Shown piece after piece: positions 32,823 through 44,152 of a stretch of 64,000 bases of DNA. Below the pieces are notes generated by a model. It saw nothing but the letters and a program-made list of their open reading frames with translations. It had not been told where the DNA came from and did not search any database. The translations under genes were made by a program, and so were the position numbers. Position 1 is the stretch's first letter. Each line of letters starts with the position of its first letter. Source of the DNA: Vanessa cardui (lineage: Eukaryota > Arthropoda > Insecta > Lepidoptera > Nymphalidae); contig NC_061125.1 in the NCBI RefSeq assembly GCF_905220365.1, positions 14,029,831 to 14,093,830 on the forward strand, given 5' to 3'.

Positions 32823-34949
32823 AAACGAATGAAGATTTACGTTAACGGTAGTTTATAATGGTTTATTCAATTTTACTATTCAATATGTGCCTCTCACAAA
32901 TAAACCAGTTTCACACAATCGTTTGTGCTGATATTTGGCACACAGCTTTGGTGCTAGTAACAAAAAACTATCATATGAATTCAATTAACTCTTGAAAATA
33001 TATTATTTTTCAATTTGATATTTTTTATGAAAATTAAAAAATAAATAGCGTGTAAACGTCCCAAAGCTGAGACAAGACACGTGGAAAAGAATAATACACG
33101 ATAGTTGGATTCTTCGCAATATTTTCCCTCTCCACATTAAGCACAAGAAAAATCTATGGGGACTTGATCCATGCGTTGTATCTAGTGCGCGATCTCAGTC
33201 CTTACTTTATATAAAGTATAATCCTGCATATAGTGCCTAGTTGTTACGGGAAAGGATTTAAGTTCAACCCATCACTGTTACGACGCTGATTTAAGACGTC
33301 TTAAAATGCTTTCTGAAATCTTTTCTTTCGATGGTACATTCAGATTCGAAACCAAAGCACTATTTTCACGTTCCATCCATTGAGCTGTAATCTTAATATT
33401 TTAAAATTAATCGAACTAGCTAACTTTATTCGGATTGCCGTTCCAGGGACTTTAAAAATGAGAAGTAGAGAATGTGTGTTTTTTTTTTAATATAATATTA
33501 TCCACCAATCGCGATCGAAATACGGTCAAAGCGACATAATTATTAACACATCCACTGTATAATTAGTACATTTAGTGAATTTTTACGTTCTAATTATAAA
33601 TAGAGTGCAAAAACAATCGGACAATAGAAATGACCCGTCGCATGCACGCCCACCGTCCTATTCTAGGCGGTACGCACTGTTCACCTACCCTCACACCAAT
33701 TACGATAACCATCACTCAACGCAAGCGGAACGAAAGGAGGCAGGTACCGCTTAAAACGTAAAATTACTGTTCAATTTTTACTTGGCGAGCACACAATAAA
33801 AAACAAATATTCTCATGGCGAGTATCGACGAAACGTGACCGGCCTTCGTCAAAATAGTCGGCCGTTGTCTTATTGGGCGGCACTTTACATCGGCACGGGT
33901 GAAGTGCTAAAGTGTAAAAAGATGCAGTGAAATTTATAAGTTCGACGTCACGATTATTGAATAATGACTTTACAAATTAACGTCTGCCCGTTTTAAATTA
34001 TAATCTAATGTGAAGTCGTAAATCTAAAATAATAATGTGGATAATTTATCGCTCGCTGTTCTCATTACGATTCGCGGACGCGATCCTTTATCACGCGTAC
34101 AGAAAATTTAAGTTGTAGCACATTTACATAAGCAATGGTGGCAAGATAAAGCTGAGGAGTGATTACGCCGAGCTTGGTATATTATACCCTTATTTATACA
34201 TGTGGTTCGTTAAGTTAGATCGCCGTAGGGAGTGGCCGTTTGTACGTTGTTGTCGAACGATGTGTTTTTACAAGATCGGCATGTGCAACAGCAAATCCAA
34301 CCAACGACCGGGCGTCATCTATCAAAAACGTTAACGAGCTCAGATGCCGCGGCAATTTACAATCACTGCGCATCAATAATATAGCATGATGTTGATGAAA
34401 TATCAAAAGCTGCTATCTAATTTAACCCGTGAATAGCGTCGAAACAGTGTCTCTTAAATGCATTCACATCAATATAAAAACATACAAATTTACGATGACT
34501 TTCGACAAACATAATTTTAAAGGAATTATTTATGTTCTCATTATTTTTTATAGTCATTTATATTTATATGCATAATATTCGAAATTGGTTTATTCTATGT
34601 TATTAGTGTTTCATCGTATTTCTTATATATAGGTTCATTTTGGGAACAAGTTATGCGTCACACGTCGAAAATATATTTCAATAAATATAAGTGTTCATTT
34701 TATATTACTCATAATGTATCATGTAAGGCAATTAAGGCGTAGTAAAGATTATTATGACAAGTATAACTGGCATCAAATTACAATTTATTATTATAGCCCC
34801 CAATCGAGGTTTCGACTTTCCTCGCGACACTACCGGAATTCAATTAATTTATACGCTTATTGAATGTAAACTACATAATAATAACCGTCGTAGTGACGTA
34901 GAAATAATTTATTAAATATTCTTAGTTGCTCTCCGAGCATGAGATAGCG
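32823..34949. other. Unique sequence, 2.1 kb, with GC-richer blocks
   Basis: Blocks at about 33630-33900 and 34040-34400 are GC-richer and match no repeat. A 63-codon minus-strand frame (34215-34406) sits in the second block without a recognisable domain. A T-run is at 33478-33489. Confidence 0.4.
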
Positions 34950-35080
34950 AAGGCTATTTAAACCTATGAGTATTCTTAAAGGTAGCCGTAACGTGAGTTC
35001 AAACTTGGAGCGCTTACAGCTGAATTATTGTTTTTGTTCATGAGCGGTGAATGAAAACATCGTTAAAAAAAACATGTGTC
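34950..35080 (+). mobile_element. SINE-A remnant, very decayed
   Basis: Only GAGTTCAAACTTGGAGCGC (B-box position), TTCATGAGCGGTGAATGAAA and ACATCGTTAAAAAAAACATG match the element order. Low confidence. Confidence 0.4.
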
Positions 35081-36741
35081 GGTTGTATATTTGTCACTAC
35101 AATACTATATTAATACTAATAAAGATTATACATTGATTTGATATATCTTGTTGACTATTCAATTCATCGGAGAAAAAGTGTCACTTGTACATTTAATCCA
35201 ATCTTGTAAAAATACAATTTGTACATGTTTGTGAGAATATATTTGAATAATGAACAAATATTCTCATTTGATTCTTTTTTTTTTAATTTGTTTAATTAAA
35301 AAAGGTTATAATATAAATATATAAAATTAGACTCTGCCAGAATGAAATAAAAAGTACATAATCCGTCCCAAGTCATAAAACTCCGTAACAAAATGACCAT
35401 ACCCTTAATACCAACACATGACACGAAGATGATAGCTGCTTTATACCGTATAAAATAATTAACGGAGCGAAATCCTCTTGATGTTGAATGCGCCATATGT
35501 TATGGCCATTATTCCGTCTGAATAGAATTTTTCGTTTTACGAACGAACAAATAATTATCAGTCCTAAATATGTGAGACCGTTAACTTCCTATAATTATTA
35601 TTTTTTATATAATACTTTCATCCCCTCGTTGTATTTTTTTAGAGAACACTATCATTTTAAAACGTTACTTTTCAATATTTTAATTAACGTTCCAATTGAC
35701 GCAAATAATTCGAAAAACAAATTGTACTTAAACAACTAATTTCTTTATTAACTTACTATCCTAACTTAGTATTGAGACGTGTTTTTGAATATTAATTGTG
35801 ATATTAGATTCAAAATAGCTGGCGTACAAGTCACTCTAGTATAAGATTGTAAGATCTAGATTCAACAACCTACGGATTACTATCCATTCTAATTCATCCT
35901 TCGAACACGAACATAGCAAATACAAAAAATATTTAGAACTATAAATGATCCTTTAATGTATTTCTACAGTGAAAAAAATGAATATAAATTACGAATTGTT
36001 AACCAGTACACAATTTTGATGTAGCTGTGTGTGTTGACTTAGGACGTAAACGTTGATTACAAAGTACAAAAAACAATTAATGACAGCGACAATAGCGCTG
36101 TTAAACATATCAACGATACACAGCATCTGCGTTGCGACGTCTACTACGTTTAAATAATCACGGGTGGTCCCAGCGGGAATCTCTTACAATACCCATAATT
36201 CAGTGATTCGCGCAAATGTTAACTCTCGTGATTATACGACGCGACATTCAATATTTTATCCTCGACGAGGAAGCACTAAAGCAATTTTAATTTCACATTA
36301 TATTAATACACTTCAATGACGTAACAGGAAATAATAATTTCAACTGTGTGTAACATAAAGTGGCCTACGTAATGGGATAACTAAAAAAGATTGCGTGATG
36401 GTAAATAAAATAAGCTTGCGGTCGGTTTCAATTTGCGCGAACATCGCTCGTTAGGACTCTAAGAAGCCAGCATTAAGAGTACTGGCTAATTTGTAAAATG
36501 ATTTTCAAGCCACGCTGTCAGAAAACGTTAAGGTGTAACGAAAGCTTGTCGCTACCATGAAACGTCGTATGTACAAAATCTTTTCCAGATTTTAAACTGT
36601 TAATTTTTTTTATTATTTTCTACATTTTTATTTATGGATGATATATATAGAAAAATACGAATATTTTACAAATAAAAAATTAAAACCTTCACATACAACC
36701 TTTAGCTTTGGCTGTATTTGGCTTTTGTATTATAAATGTTT
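35081..36741. other. Unique AT-rich sequence
   Basis: A GC-richer patch at about 36080-36250 and another at 36410-36560 have no coding frame. The frames at 35296-35496 and 35488-35739 are AT-rich and have no domain. Confidence 0.45.
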
Positions 36742-36840
36742 TAAAAGAGTAACTAAGACGTTTTTGTATGATAGTAACTTCACTTAACAGAGTTTGTAAA
36801 ATGTCGATTCAGAATGCTTGTACTTAATGTAGTATATTTT
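36742..36840 (+). mobile_element. Family F remnant
   Basis: TTTTAAAAGAGTAACTAAGA, ATAGTAACTTCACTTAAC and AGTTTGTAAAATGTCGATTC align with the 4738-4872 copy; the middle is lost. Confidence 0.55.
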
Positions 36841-37109
36841 GATTGATTGACTGATTCATACTACTTTTGATCACTTTCACTTGCTTTTTTAAACAGTATA
36901 TTTAATTTAAACTATGGAGCAGATACAATGCTCCATAATTTGAAGATAATTTATTTCCAATTGATACCAATTTTTTTTTTTCTAACGAACCTTAATTAAT
37001 TAGAAACAATAATTTCGTACAAACTCCTATTTTCAAAAATAATACATACTACTTGACGTCCACAGATTCGCTCTTAAGAAGTTTAGCGTCTTAAAAGTTT
37101 GCCATTTTC

Positions 37110-37243
37110 ATAATACATACATAAAAAGTAGGCTACGTCCTTTTTTGGAATCCAAGCTTCATACAAAACTTCATAAAATTCGTTTAAGTGGTTTGACCTT
37201 GAATGGGTAATATACGAAGTTACGTTCGAATTTAGAATATCAG
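37110..37243 (+). mobile_element. Tail-C copy
   Basis: AAAAAGTAGGCTACGTCCTT, AATCCAAGCTTCATACAAAA, TTCATAAAATTCGTTTAAGT and GGTTTGACCTTGAATGGG are in consensus order; the CAGACAGAC block is eroded. Confidence 0.7.
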
Positions 37244-37653
37244 CAAAGATTTACTAAATAAATCAGACAGAGATTTTTAATCCACGTATGTACATAGCTA
37301 AATTAAAACAATTTACCAACATATTCGATGGTTCAATTTAAGTCAAATTATTCGACGTAAGCTAAAATATAACCTATCGGAGAAACTTGACTAATTTGAA
37401 ACATAAGTAGTTTTGAGTAATCCCCCTTTGAAGACATTCATACTCGTATATAATTTAATTGCAACTAACTAAACTACACATTCGATTTCAATTTGTATAT
37501 CATTTAACTTTTCAAAACCAATTTTAAAACTTAATTTGTTTTAATATTGCGTGCTACTGATATTGCGTGTGATGAAACTTTCGACCAAATTATAGTTTTA
37601 ACTTTTATATCGCAGTTCCTTTCAATTATAATAATTTTATAATTAATTTAAAT
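37244..37653. other. AT-rich sequence, nothing recognised
   Basis: No repeat or coding frame. Confidence 0.45.
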
Positions 37654-37667
37654 GATAAAAAAATTAC

Positions 37668-37952
37668 CAAAATGGCCCAGTGGTTAGAACGCGTGCATCT
37701 TAACCGATGATCACGGATTCAAACCCAGGCAGCACCACTGAATATTCATGTGCTTAATTTGTGTTTGCTCGACGGTGAAGGAAAATATCGTAAGGAAACC
37801 TGCATGAGCCTAATTTCATAGAAATTCCTCCACATGTGTATTCCACCAACGCGCATTGGAACAGCGTGGTGGAATATATTCCAAACCTCTACTTCAAAGG
37901 GAGAGGAGGCCTTAATTCAGTAGTGGGAAATTTACAGGCTTTTGTTGTTGTT
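37668..37952 (+). mobile_element. SINE-A, full length with target-site duplication
   Basis: AAAATGGCCCAGTGGTTAGA A box, ATTCAAACCCAGG B box, TATTCATGTGCTTAATTTGT linker lacking the ATAATTCATCTC segment, CTTCAAAGGGAGAGGAGG palindrome and (GTT)n tail. GATAAAAAAATTAC (37654-37667) and GATAAAAAATTAC (37953-37965) flank it and differ only in A-run length. Confidence 0.93.
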
Positions 37953-37965
37953 GATAAAAAATTAC

Positions 37966-39257
37966 ATACATTTTCGCATATACCAACATGGATTTGAAAT
38001 TTCGAATTTCGATGAATATAGATAATATATCCGTATATAATATGAGCTACATTATACCGGTTTCATATTCGGTTATGGATACGAAATTATTACGGTTTAT
38101 CCAGTTGTTTCGAATAGTTACGGATATCAGATTATTTAGAAATTGTAACAGAGAATCAAGATAATAACTTGCCTTTCTATGTAGACTATCGAATGAATAT
38201 TTAGTATCAGGCATAGCACATATAAAAAAAATATAAGCTGAAGAATATAATATTAATACTATTAACTAATATATTTAAGTATATAACTATGTAACAACAA
38301 AATTATTAAATATTTTTGAAACGATTCCGTTACGGTTCCGTATATATTTATATATCCGATGATTACGGTTTCACAGATAAAAAGCTAATAAAATCTTAAT
38401 TCAAAATTGTTTTGGCTTCAGAAAACATTATTAATAATTTTATTAAGATTGTGAAGTTGGTGCAGATTTTTGTGAGAACCTAACACACGCTCATACTATG
38501 CTACCCTTAAACAGCAATAAATCTGCAGTATTGGCTATGCGCAGTGAAGATCATTAATTAAAAAAAAAAACCGTAACTTTGACTACCTTACTTAAGATTT
38601 CATTTAAAAAAAAAACTATTTCACAAAGACATATTTTGTATAACATTAATGCATTGTAGACAAACTAAGCGTAAATATAATTTTCGAGAGTCAATTTAGT
38701 TCGCTAACGAGATTGGATGGAAGGCGGGAGGTTGATTAAGTTCCATTAGGCGGCTCCGCGCCGAGTGGCGACATTGCACAAACGAGGCAATAGACCACAG
38801 CGTCACGCAAACAAGTAACCAACTCAAAAGCACCTTTAGGGCCACGGAGGGACCCCGTCAACGACTCCAATTTGCTAACGATAAATGCGTTAATTATCGT
38901 CACTTCATGTTTTACAATGCAAAGTAAATTTGTATTGTAAATATGACGCGACAATTTTTAAATTAATTTAAATAATTCTAGAACATTCCAATTCGAATTT
39001 TTAGTCATTTCAGAAGGTGACTATAAAGGAGTAATTGTCGAAAATTAACCTAATAAAACGTTAAAAAATTTAACAAAACAGTATAAATTCAAATAAAAAT
39101 CGGAAATACGTACATTAACTTTAGTTAATTTCCTACAAAATTATCGAGATGATTTTAGATGAAAATAAATTAATTCCAAACCGATTGTAATATTAGTATT
39201 AAAAATAAATTTGTATAACTCCAGCCCGGGCGTAGACAAGACTTATAACTAAATAAT
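37966..39257. other. Unique sequence with a GC-richer block at 38710-38900
   Basis: The part at 37985-38370 has many degenerate ACGGTT/TCCGTATAT words. The GC-richer block (GGCGGCTCCGCGCCGAGTGG, GGGCCACGGAGGGACCCCGT) lies just before ATGCGTTAATTATCGTCA and may be a conserved element. A 72-codon minus-strand frame there shows no domain. Confidence 0.4.
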
Positions 39258-39299
39258 GTAACCTTGGGCAAGCCTGTCAGGATATGTCATATATTCTAC
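39258..39299 (+). mobile_element. Repeat-B fragment joined to SINE-A
   Basis: AACCTTGGGCAAGCCTGTCA and GGATATGTCATATATTCTAC match the first 50 bp of Repeat-B. The element stops where a reverse-strand SINE-A begins. Confidence 0.65.
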
Positions 39300-39300
39300 T

Positions 39301-39558
39301 CCTCCTCTCCCTTTGAGGAGAACGTTTGGAACATATTCCACCACGCTGTTCTAATGCGGGTTGGTGGAATACACATGTGGCAGAATTTCTATGAAATTTG
39401 TCGCATGCAGGTTTCCTCATGATGTTTTCCTTCACCGCTGAGCACGAGATGAATTATACAGACAAATTAAGCACATGAATCAGCGGTGCTTGCCTGGGTT
39501 TGAACCCACAATCATCGGTTAAGATGCACGCGTTCTAACCACTGGACCATCTCGACTC
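39301..39558 (-). mobile_element. SINE-A lacking its 3' tail
   Basis: The minus-strand head is complete (GAGTCGAGATGGTCCAGTGG, GGTTCAAACCCAGG) and the body continues to CTCAAAGGGAGAGGAGG. The AGCAGTGGGAAATTTACAGG end and tail are missing. The left edge abuts a Repeat-B fragment. Confidence 0.92.
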
Positions 39559-40058
39559 TTAATTCCTTTCACTTATTAAATATTCTATAATATTGGAATT
39601 CCATACATCATTTACCTCTATTAAGTAAATTATATTTTATTAATAACAATTAAAGTTAACGAGATCTTAGTGACACGTTCGAAAACGTAATAATACAGGA
39701 CAGCATTACATACTAAAACACACTGCTAATAATTCTCTCGCCGATACGCGAAGTAATGCAGGCGTTTTAGCAGATGTGGCGGCATCCGATACAAGACGCT
39801 CTATATAATTGTTAAATTTGCATCCATAATAATGGCTAACGAGCAAGATTGCGATCAACCAGTTCGCGCCACAGCGACAAGTTGATTGGAATCGATCGCA
39901 ACCGGCCTTTAAACAAAGTGATTCCGATCATATCGATAACATTGATACGAATATCGATAGTTTCCCTCACTATTTCACTATTCGTGATATAACGTAATGT
40001 GACAACTGTTTTACTAACCGTATGAATACAGACTAATATGATAAAGCGAAAGTAATTT
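39559..40058. other. Unique sequence with a DRE-like doublet
   Basis: GC-richer from 39740 to 39930. TATCGATA occurs at 39931-39938 and 39952-39959, the core of the DREF site known from insect housekeeping promoters. A 17-codon frame from ATG 39832 is the only start nearby, so no gene is called. Confidence 0.4.
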
Positions 40059-40079
40059 TATATATATATATATATATAT
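40059..40079. repeat. (TA)n microsatellite
   Basis: Ten uninterrupted TA units, followed by TGTCTGTATGTATG. Confidence 0.95.
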
Positions 40080-41257
40080 GTCTGTATGTATGTCTCTTTG
40101 ACAGCTAAACCTGTAACCCGATGAAAAAATGACGGTAGGGAGCAAGCTTGATCCCAAAAAAGGGATACATTTCTCTAATTCCTGATGGTTCACCCTTAAA
40201 ACGCAAACGAAGACTCGGCTGATAACTGGTATTGTATAGACTTTCTTTTATAAAAAAGGGCCGCGAACAGAAAATGGGACACCGGCTGATATGTACCAAT
40301 ACTTATAGATTTGAGACAGGCCCGTTTCAACAAACAAAGTAAGCTTTATATATCAGTGTAGATAAACAGAGAAAACACTGAAAAAGTACACACATAAAAC
40401 CAATACAAAAAAAAACTAATAAAATTCAGTAACATCCCGATAAATTTAACGAGAAACTAAGTCCCTAATAGAGCATCGAATGTTTTATCGACATCAGACA
40501 CGCGAACACTAATCGTAGCGAGCGATAGGGATGGGTCGCACTAATTACAGTTATTAGAGAAGTTGCTGGACCCTCGGGAACATGGTCACCGATCTGAGGG
40601 AAGCGTCGCGCATGCGCTAACTTTATTTGAATTACAGACGCATGAATGTACATGATTAATAACCACTGGGAGTCATTTAACTAGTATTTATATTAAGTCA
40701 CCCCGAATATCACATTTACACTATGTATTATCTAAATACGATCTCAATTAGGGATACGTTTATCAATTATAAAGTCTTATATGTCTAGATTTACTGCACA
40801 CTTTATTACTTTAATTAATTCGAGACGTGTAAGTAGGATTTTTTAAAGATATTTATTTTATTATAACGTTGGATATTGAGTAGATTTAGAATAATATTTT
40901 GATAGAATTATTCGACAGAGAGCTGAGACAGTTTATTTGATAGTTTTATCACGTGTCCACGTAAATCTCAAGATAGTAAGACATGATCAAAATTATCCAA
41001 TTATCACTAATCCAATCCAATACGTGTATGTATGTAAATTTTAAACTACAAAATTTCAGTGGAGATTTTCATCAATGAACGGAATAATTCAAGATAAATT
41101 TTATTATTTGTATATATATTATTATATATACGTGCATATTAGAGAGAAGACGAGAGCTTCAACTTTCCTAGGCGGAGACAAACAATGGTGTTACTTTTGA
41201 TATTTGTTCTTCAATTGTAATATTAAATATAGATCCTTATTGTACTATGTGCTGTTT
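40080..41257. other. Unique sequence with an NRF1/EWG-type palindrome
   Basis: GCGCATGCGC at 40608-40617 is a perfect match to the NRF1/erect-wing site. A 62-codon minus-strand frame covers 40465-40653 without a known domain. The part at 40085-40330 may be an old LINE tail, too diverged to assign. Confidence 0.4.
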
Positions 41258-41335
41258 ATGTGTGTGTATGTTTATAATTAACATCGTAGTCGTGAAGGAA
41301 AATGTCGCCAATCTGCGTGTTTCTTAGACACTCTA
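41258..41335 (+). mobile_element. SINE-A remnant
   Basis: GTGTATGTTTATAATTAACA, GTCGTGAAGGAAAATGTCG and AATCTGCGTGTTTCTTAGAC match the middle of SINE-A. Head and tail are lost. Confidence 0.5.
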
Positions 41336-41849
41336 ACATATATGCAAACTAGGGTAGTAGTATTGGTCCGCACGTCACAGTAGTATGCGCAAGCGATCCT
41401 GTGATGTACCCCGAGCCCCACATACCTCCCCTGTAAACACATAATGTGGGGGAAACGCGTCATTTGTTTTTCCAACGGATAAAGCAGAGTATTAATTCAA
41501 GAAGGTAAAACAAATTCCAGGTCTTCTTGATAGAACACTTTAGGAATAGTACTGAATATTAATGTGGCATCAAGAACAATAGCCATTTAACTTGAAACTG
41601 CCTCTTGTTTAACCAGTTTATCTCCAATCGAACAATAATAATAATAATAAAGTATTTATTCAACAGTAGTAGAATTCGAGATTCCAGAATATTACAATAA
41701 CGCCCACACGGTTAAATTTAAAGTATTTAAATACACTTTACGAGTTAAAACGCCGATTACTGAATAAATATGCAAATTAAATAACTTCATTTTAATTGTT
41801 ACAACTACAGTAATCTAGTTTTCGGCCTTGCTAGTGCTAGAGAGAGTTT
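41336..41849. other. Unique sequence; short (AAT)n run near 41634
   Basis: No gene or repeat family. A GC-richer patch at 41370-41470 has a 65-codon minus-strand frame with no domain. Confidence 0.4.
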
Positions 41850-42275
41850 TAGGTCTTAGGGACAAAAAAGTAGCCCATGTCTGTCCTCAGGGTACTTGAA
41901 TGCTTTATGCTAAATTGATGACTTGTGAACGCAGACAAGTAGGCAGACAGACAGATAGAGGGAAAAAAATGTCTATGCCTATGTCTTTACTCAGCGTTCT
42001 AGAACGCTTCATGCTAAATTGATAACTTGTAAAAGCAGAACAAGCAGGCAGACAGAGAGATAGAGGGACAAATAAGTCTATGTCTATGTCTTTACTCGAG
42101 GTTCTAGAATGCTTCATGCTAAATTGATAACTTGTGAAAGCATAACAGGCAGACAAACATACAGACAGCGGTACAAAAAAATTCTACGCCAATATTTTTA
42201 CTAAGCGTTCTAGAACGCTTCATACTAAATTGATTAACTGGTGAAAGCACAACAGACAGAGTTACTTTGGAATTT
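41850..42275. repeat. Tandem array, about 105-bp period, 4 units, derived from Tail-C
   Basis: Each unit contains CTATGTCTTTACTC-type, GTTCTAGAACGCTTCATGCT, AAATTGATAACTTGTGAAAG and GCAGACAGACAGATAGAGGG-type words. The shared TAAATTGAT start recurs at 41911, 42015, 42120 and 42226, giving periods of 104, 105 and 106 bp. The first and last units join ordinary Tail-C words (AAAAAAGTAGCCCATGTCTG at the left, ACAGACAGAGTTACTTTGG at the right). The array thus grew by duplicating the inside of one Tail-C unit. Minus-strand frames of 83 and 108 codons here repeat the motif and are not genes. Confidence 0.9.
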
Positions 42276-42769
42276 AATATATCTGTATAAATTATGAAAT
42301 TATATAATAAATAAAATAAGGAGACATTTAACATGGCAAACACACAAAACAACAGAAAAGCGTTTAAAGAGACGTACAAACGTTTGGACGTAAAAAAATA
42401 AATATAAACCTTTACTGAAATTATGAAACACGCACCGAGAGACAAAATTGCACGTGTAGCAGATGTGTTTAATTACTGAGCTGACAAAATCTCGGAAAGA
42501 GTTGAGCTTCATTACGAACACAATGGAGCCCGCGCTTCAGCGACGATAAGCCGACAGAGTGAAAGAGGACAATGGAAATGGTATCAACGTTTACTTTATT
42601 ACGCAAACATTCGACTGAGTTTATTCTTCTTAATTTGACGTCATTGTATGGATTCTTTATATATATTTAGAAGAGATTGTCTTGTTTCTAGAACGAGTGT
42701 ATCTTACGCGAAGATATTTTTTTAATGTTAATTGTATTTATAGTTTCCTTCTTGTACTGGTATTGGGAA
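42276..42769. other. AT-rich sequence, nothing recognised
   Basis: Only frames overlapping the array edge; no repeat family. Confidence 0.4.
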
Positions 42770-42835
42770 TTCTGTCATATTTTGCCAGCGACTCACATTT
42801 GAGCAGCGTCATGGCATAATCTCAGCAATTCTCAA
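42770..42835 (+). mobile_element. Possible SINE-A remnant
   Basis: TTTTGCCAGCGACTCACATT and GAGCAGCGTCATGGCATAAT loosely match the TCTGCCACATGTGC...GGAACAGCGTGGTGGAATA part of SINE-A. Confidence 0.35.
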
Positions 42836-43632
42836 GCAAAAGTAAAATAGCATTTTCCTAGCTGTAACCAACTACAAAAATTCAACAAGCTGGTGACTGG
42901 TACTTTGCAAATTATAGAAGTAATAAAATTAAATATTAATTAGACCTAGTATAGTATTGTCACTAGGAACACATATCTTTCAAAGAGTAAGTAAGGAATT
43001 AAGTAGATCCAAGATGGCTCGTACGTCGTTCGGGTAGAGGGAAGTGATTACTTGTATGTTACTACAGAAAACGACTGTAGAAGCACAGGTAAATTAAAGT
43101 GCACCCGATGTTTAGTTGCATCTATAAGGAATACAAACAAGTGCTTTTATTTATATTATATTTTTTATATGAAAAACTAAAGATGATACTTATGAATGTT
43201 CTGTATTGGTTCAAAATTTAAAAGTAATTACTCCCATGAGACTTGCTTTAATGTCAACAAATGCTAATTATTTCTTAAATCACGCAAATCCGAGGTGTCT
43301 GAACGTCAGCTGGAAACAAATCAGTATCAAAAAGATGAGTCTGGTTTTATTCCAACGTGTACTGACTCTACACGATAGGACGGTTATATTTACAAGGTCT
43401 CTCCGGCGCACGTATTGACGCGGCCAGCTCCGTAATACGCCTTCTAACAACGAAACTGTCGACGCGCGTCTGGCGTACGCTTTATAAAAGCGTACATTTG
43501 TGTAGCTCAGCCATAAACTACGGGACCTTTAGTTCTTAAAACGCGCGTTATTAAAACGTGCGCTTCGAAATACCTAATGCGTGTACCTTCCTTTAATCAT
43601 TTCACTGACATTTTTAATTGTTCGGTTTATAC
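42836..43632. other. Unique sequence; GC-richer from 43230 to 43590 with TATA palindrome
   Basis: A perfect palindrome GTACGCTTT-ATA-AAAGCGTAC at 43475-43495 contains TATAAAAG (43483-43490). TCAG follows at 43507. This could be a core promoter. A 70-codon plus-strand frame (43206-43418) lies upstream without a recognisable domain. Confidence 0.3.
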
Positions 43633-43852
43633 GTTGGGGTAGAGCTGTGTGCAAACCCGTCTGGGTACTAAGCCACTCATCAGATCTTCTAGCGCCAAAC
43701 AGCCATACTGGTTCGATTTGAAGGGTGATTTTAAAGGACGTTATTTATTAACTCTCAATGTTGGTGGCGCATTTGTGTAAGAAATGTTTATTATGTCTCA
43801 CAGCGCCAATATCTATGGGCGGTGATGACCTTTCAGCACGAGGGACCAAACT
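43633..43852 (+). mobile_element. Repeat-B with internal deletions
   Basis: GTTGGGGTAGAGCTGTGTGC, AAACCCGTCTGGGTAC, CACTCATCAGATCTTCTAGC, TCAATGTTGGTGGCGCATTT and ATCTATGGGCGGTGATGACC. The segment around CCAGTGTAACTACAGGCAC is missing, and the 3' end is cut just before the SINE-A target site. Confidence 0.8.
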
Positions 43853-43873
43853 AATCACGTGTGAGTAGTTACA

Positions 43874-44141
43874 ACAACAACAGAAACAACAGCCTGTAAA
43901 TTCCCACTGCTGGGCTAAAGGCCTCTTCTCCCTTAGAGGAAAGGGTTTGGAACATATACCACCACGCTGTCCAATGCGGGTTGATGGAATACACGTGTGG
44001 CAGAATTTCTATGAAATTTGTCACATGCAGGTTTCCTCACGATGTTTTCCTTCACAGCCGAGCACGCGATGAATTATAAAGACAAATTTAGCACATGAAT
44101 CAGCGGTTAAGTAGCACGCGTTCTAACCACTGGGCCATCTC
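43874..44141 (-). mobile_element. SINE-A that lacks its B box
   Basis: Minus-strand GAGATGGCCCAGTGGTTAGA A box and complete body to a (GTT)n-type tail (read AACAACAACAG). About 32 bp holding the B box are deleted between two GGT words. The exact repeat GAGTAGTTACA flanks it at 43863-43873 and 44142-44152. Confidence 0.93.
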
Positions 44142-44152
44142 GAGTAGTTACA

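Noticed and set aside
41850..42275. CRISPR-like array of regularly spaced repeats
   Set aside because: Units are contiguous tandem copies without unique spacers, in a eukaryotic repeat context.
41905..42445. Minus-strand frames with repeated Leu/Ser/Cys-rich segments that look like a repeat protein
   Set aside because: The protein repeat is simply the translation of the 105-bp tandem array.
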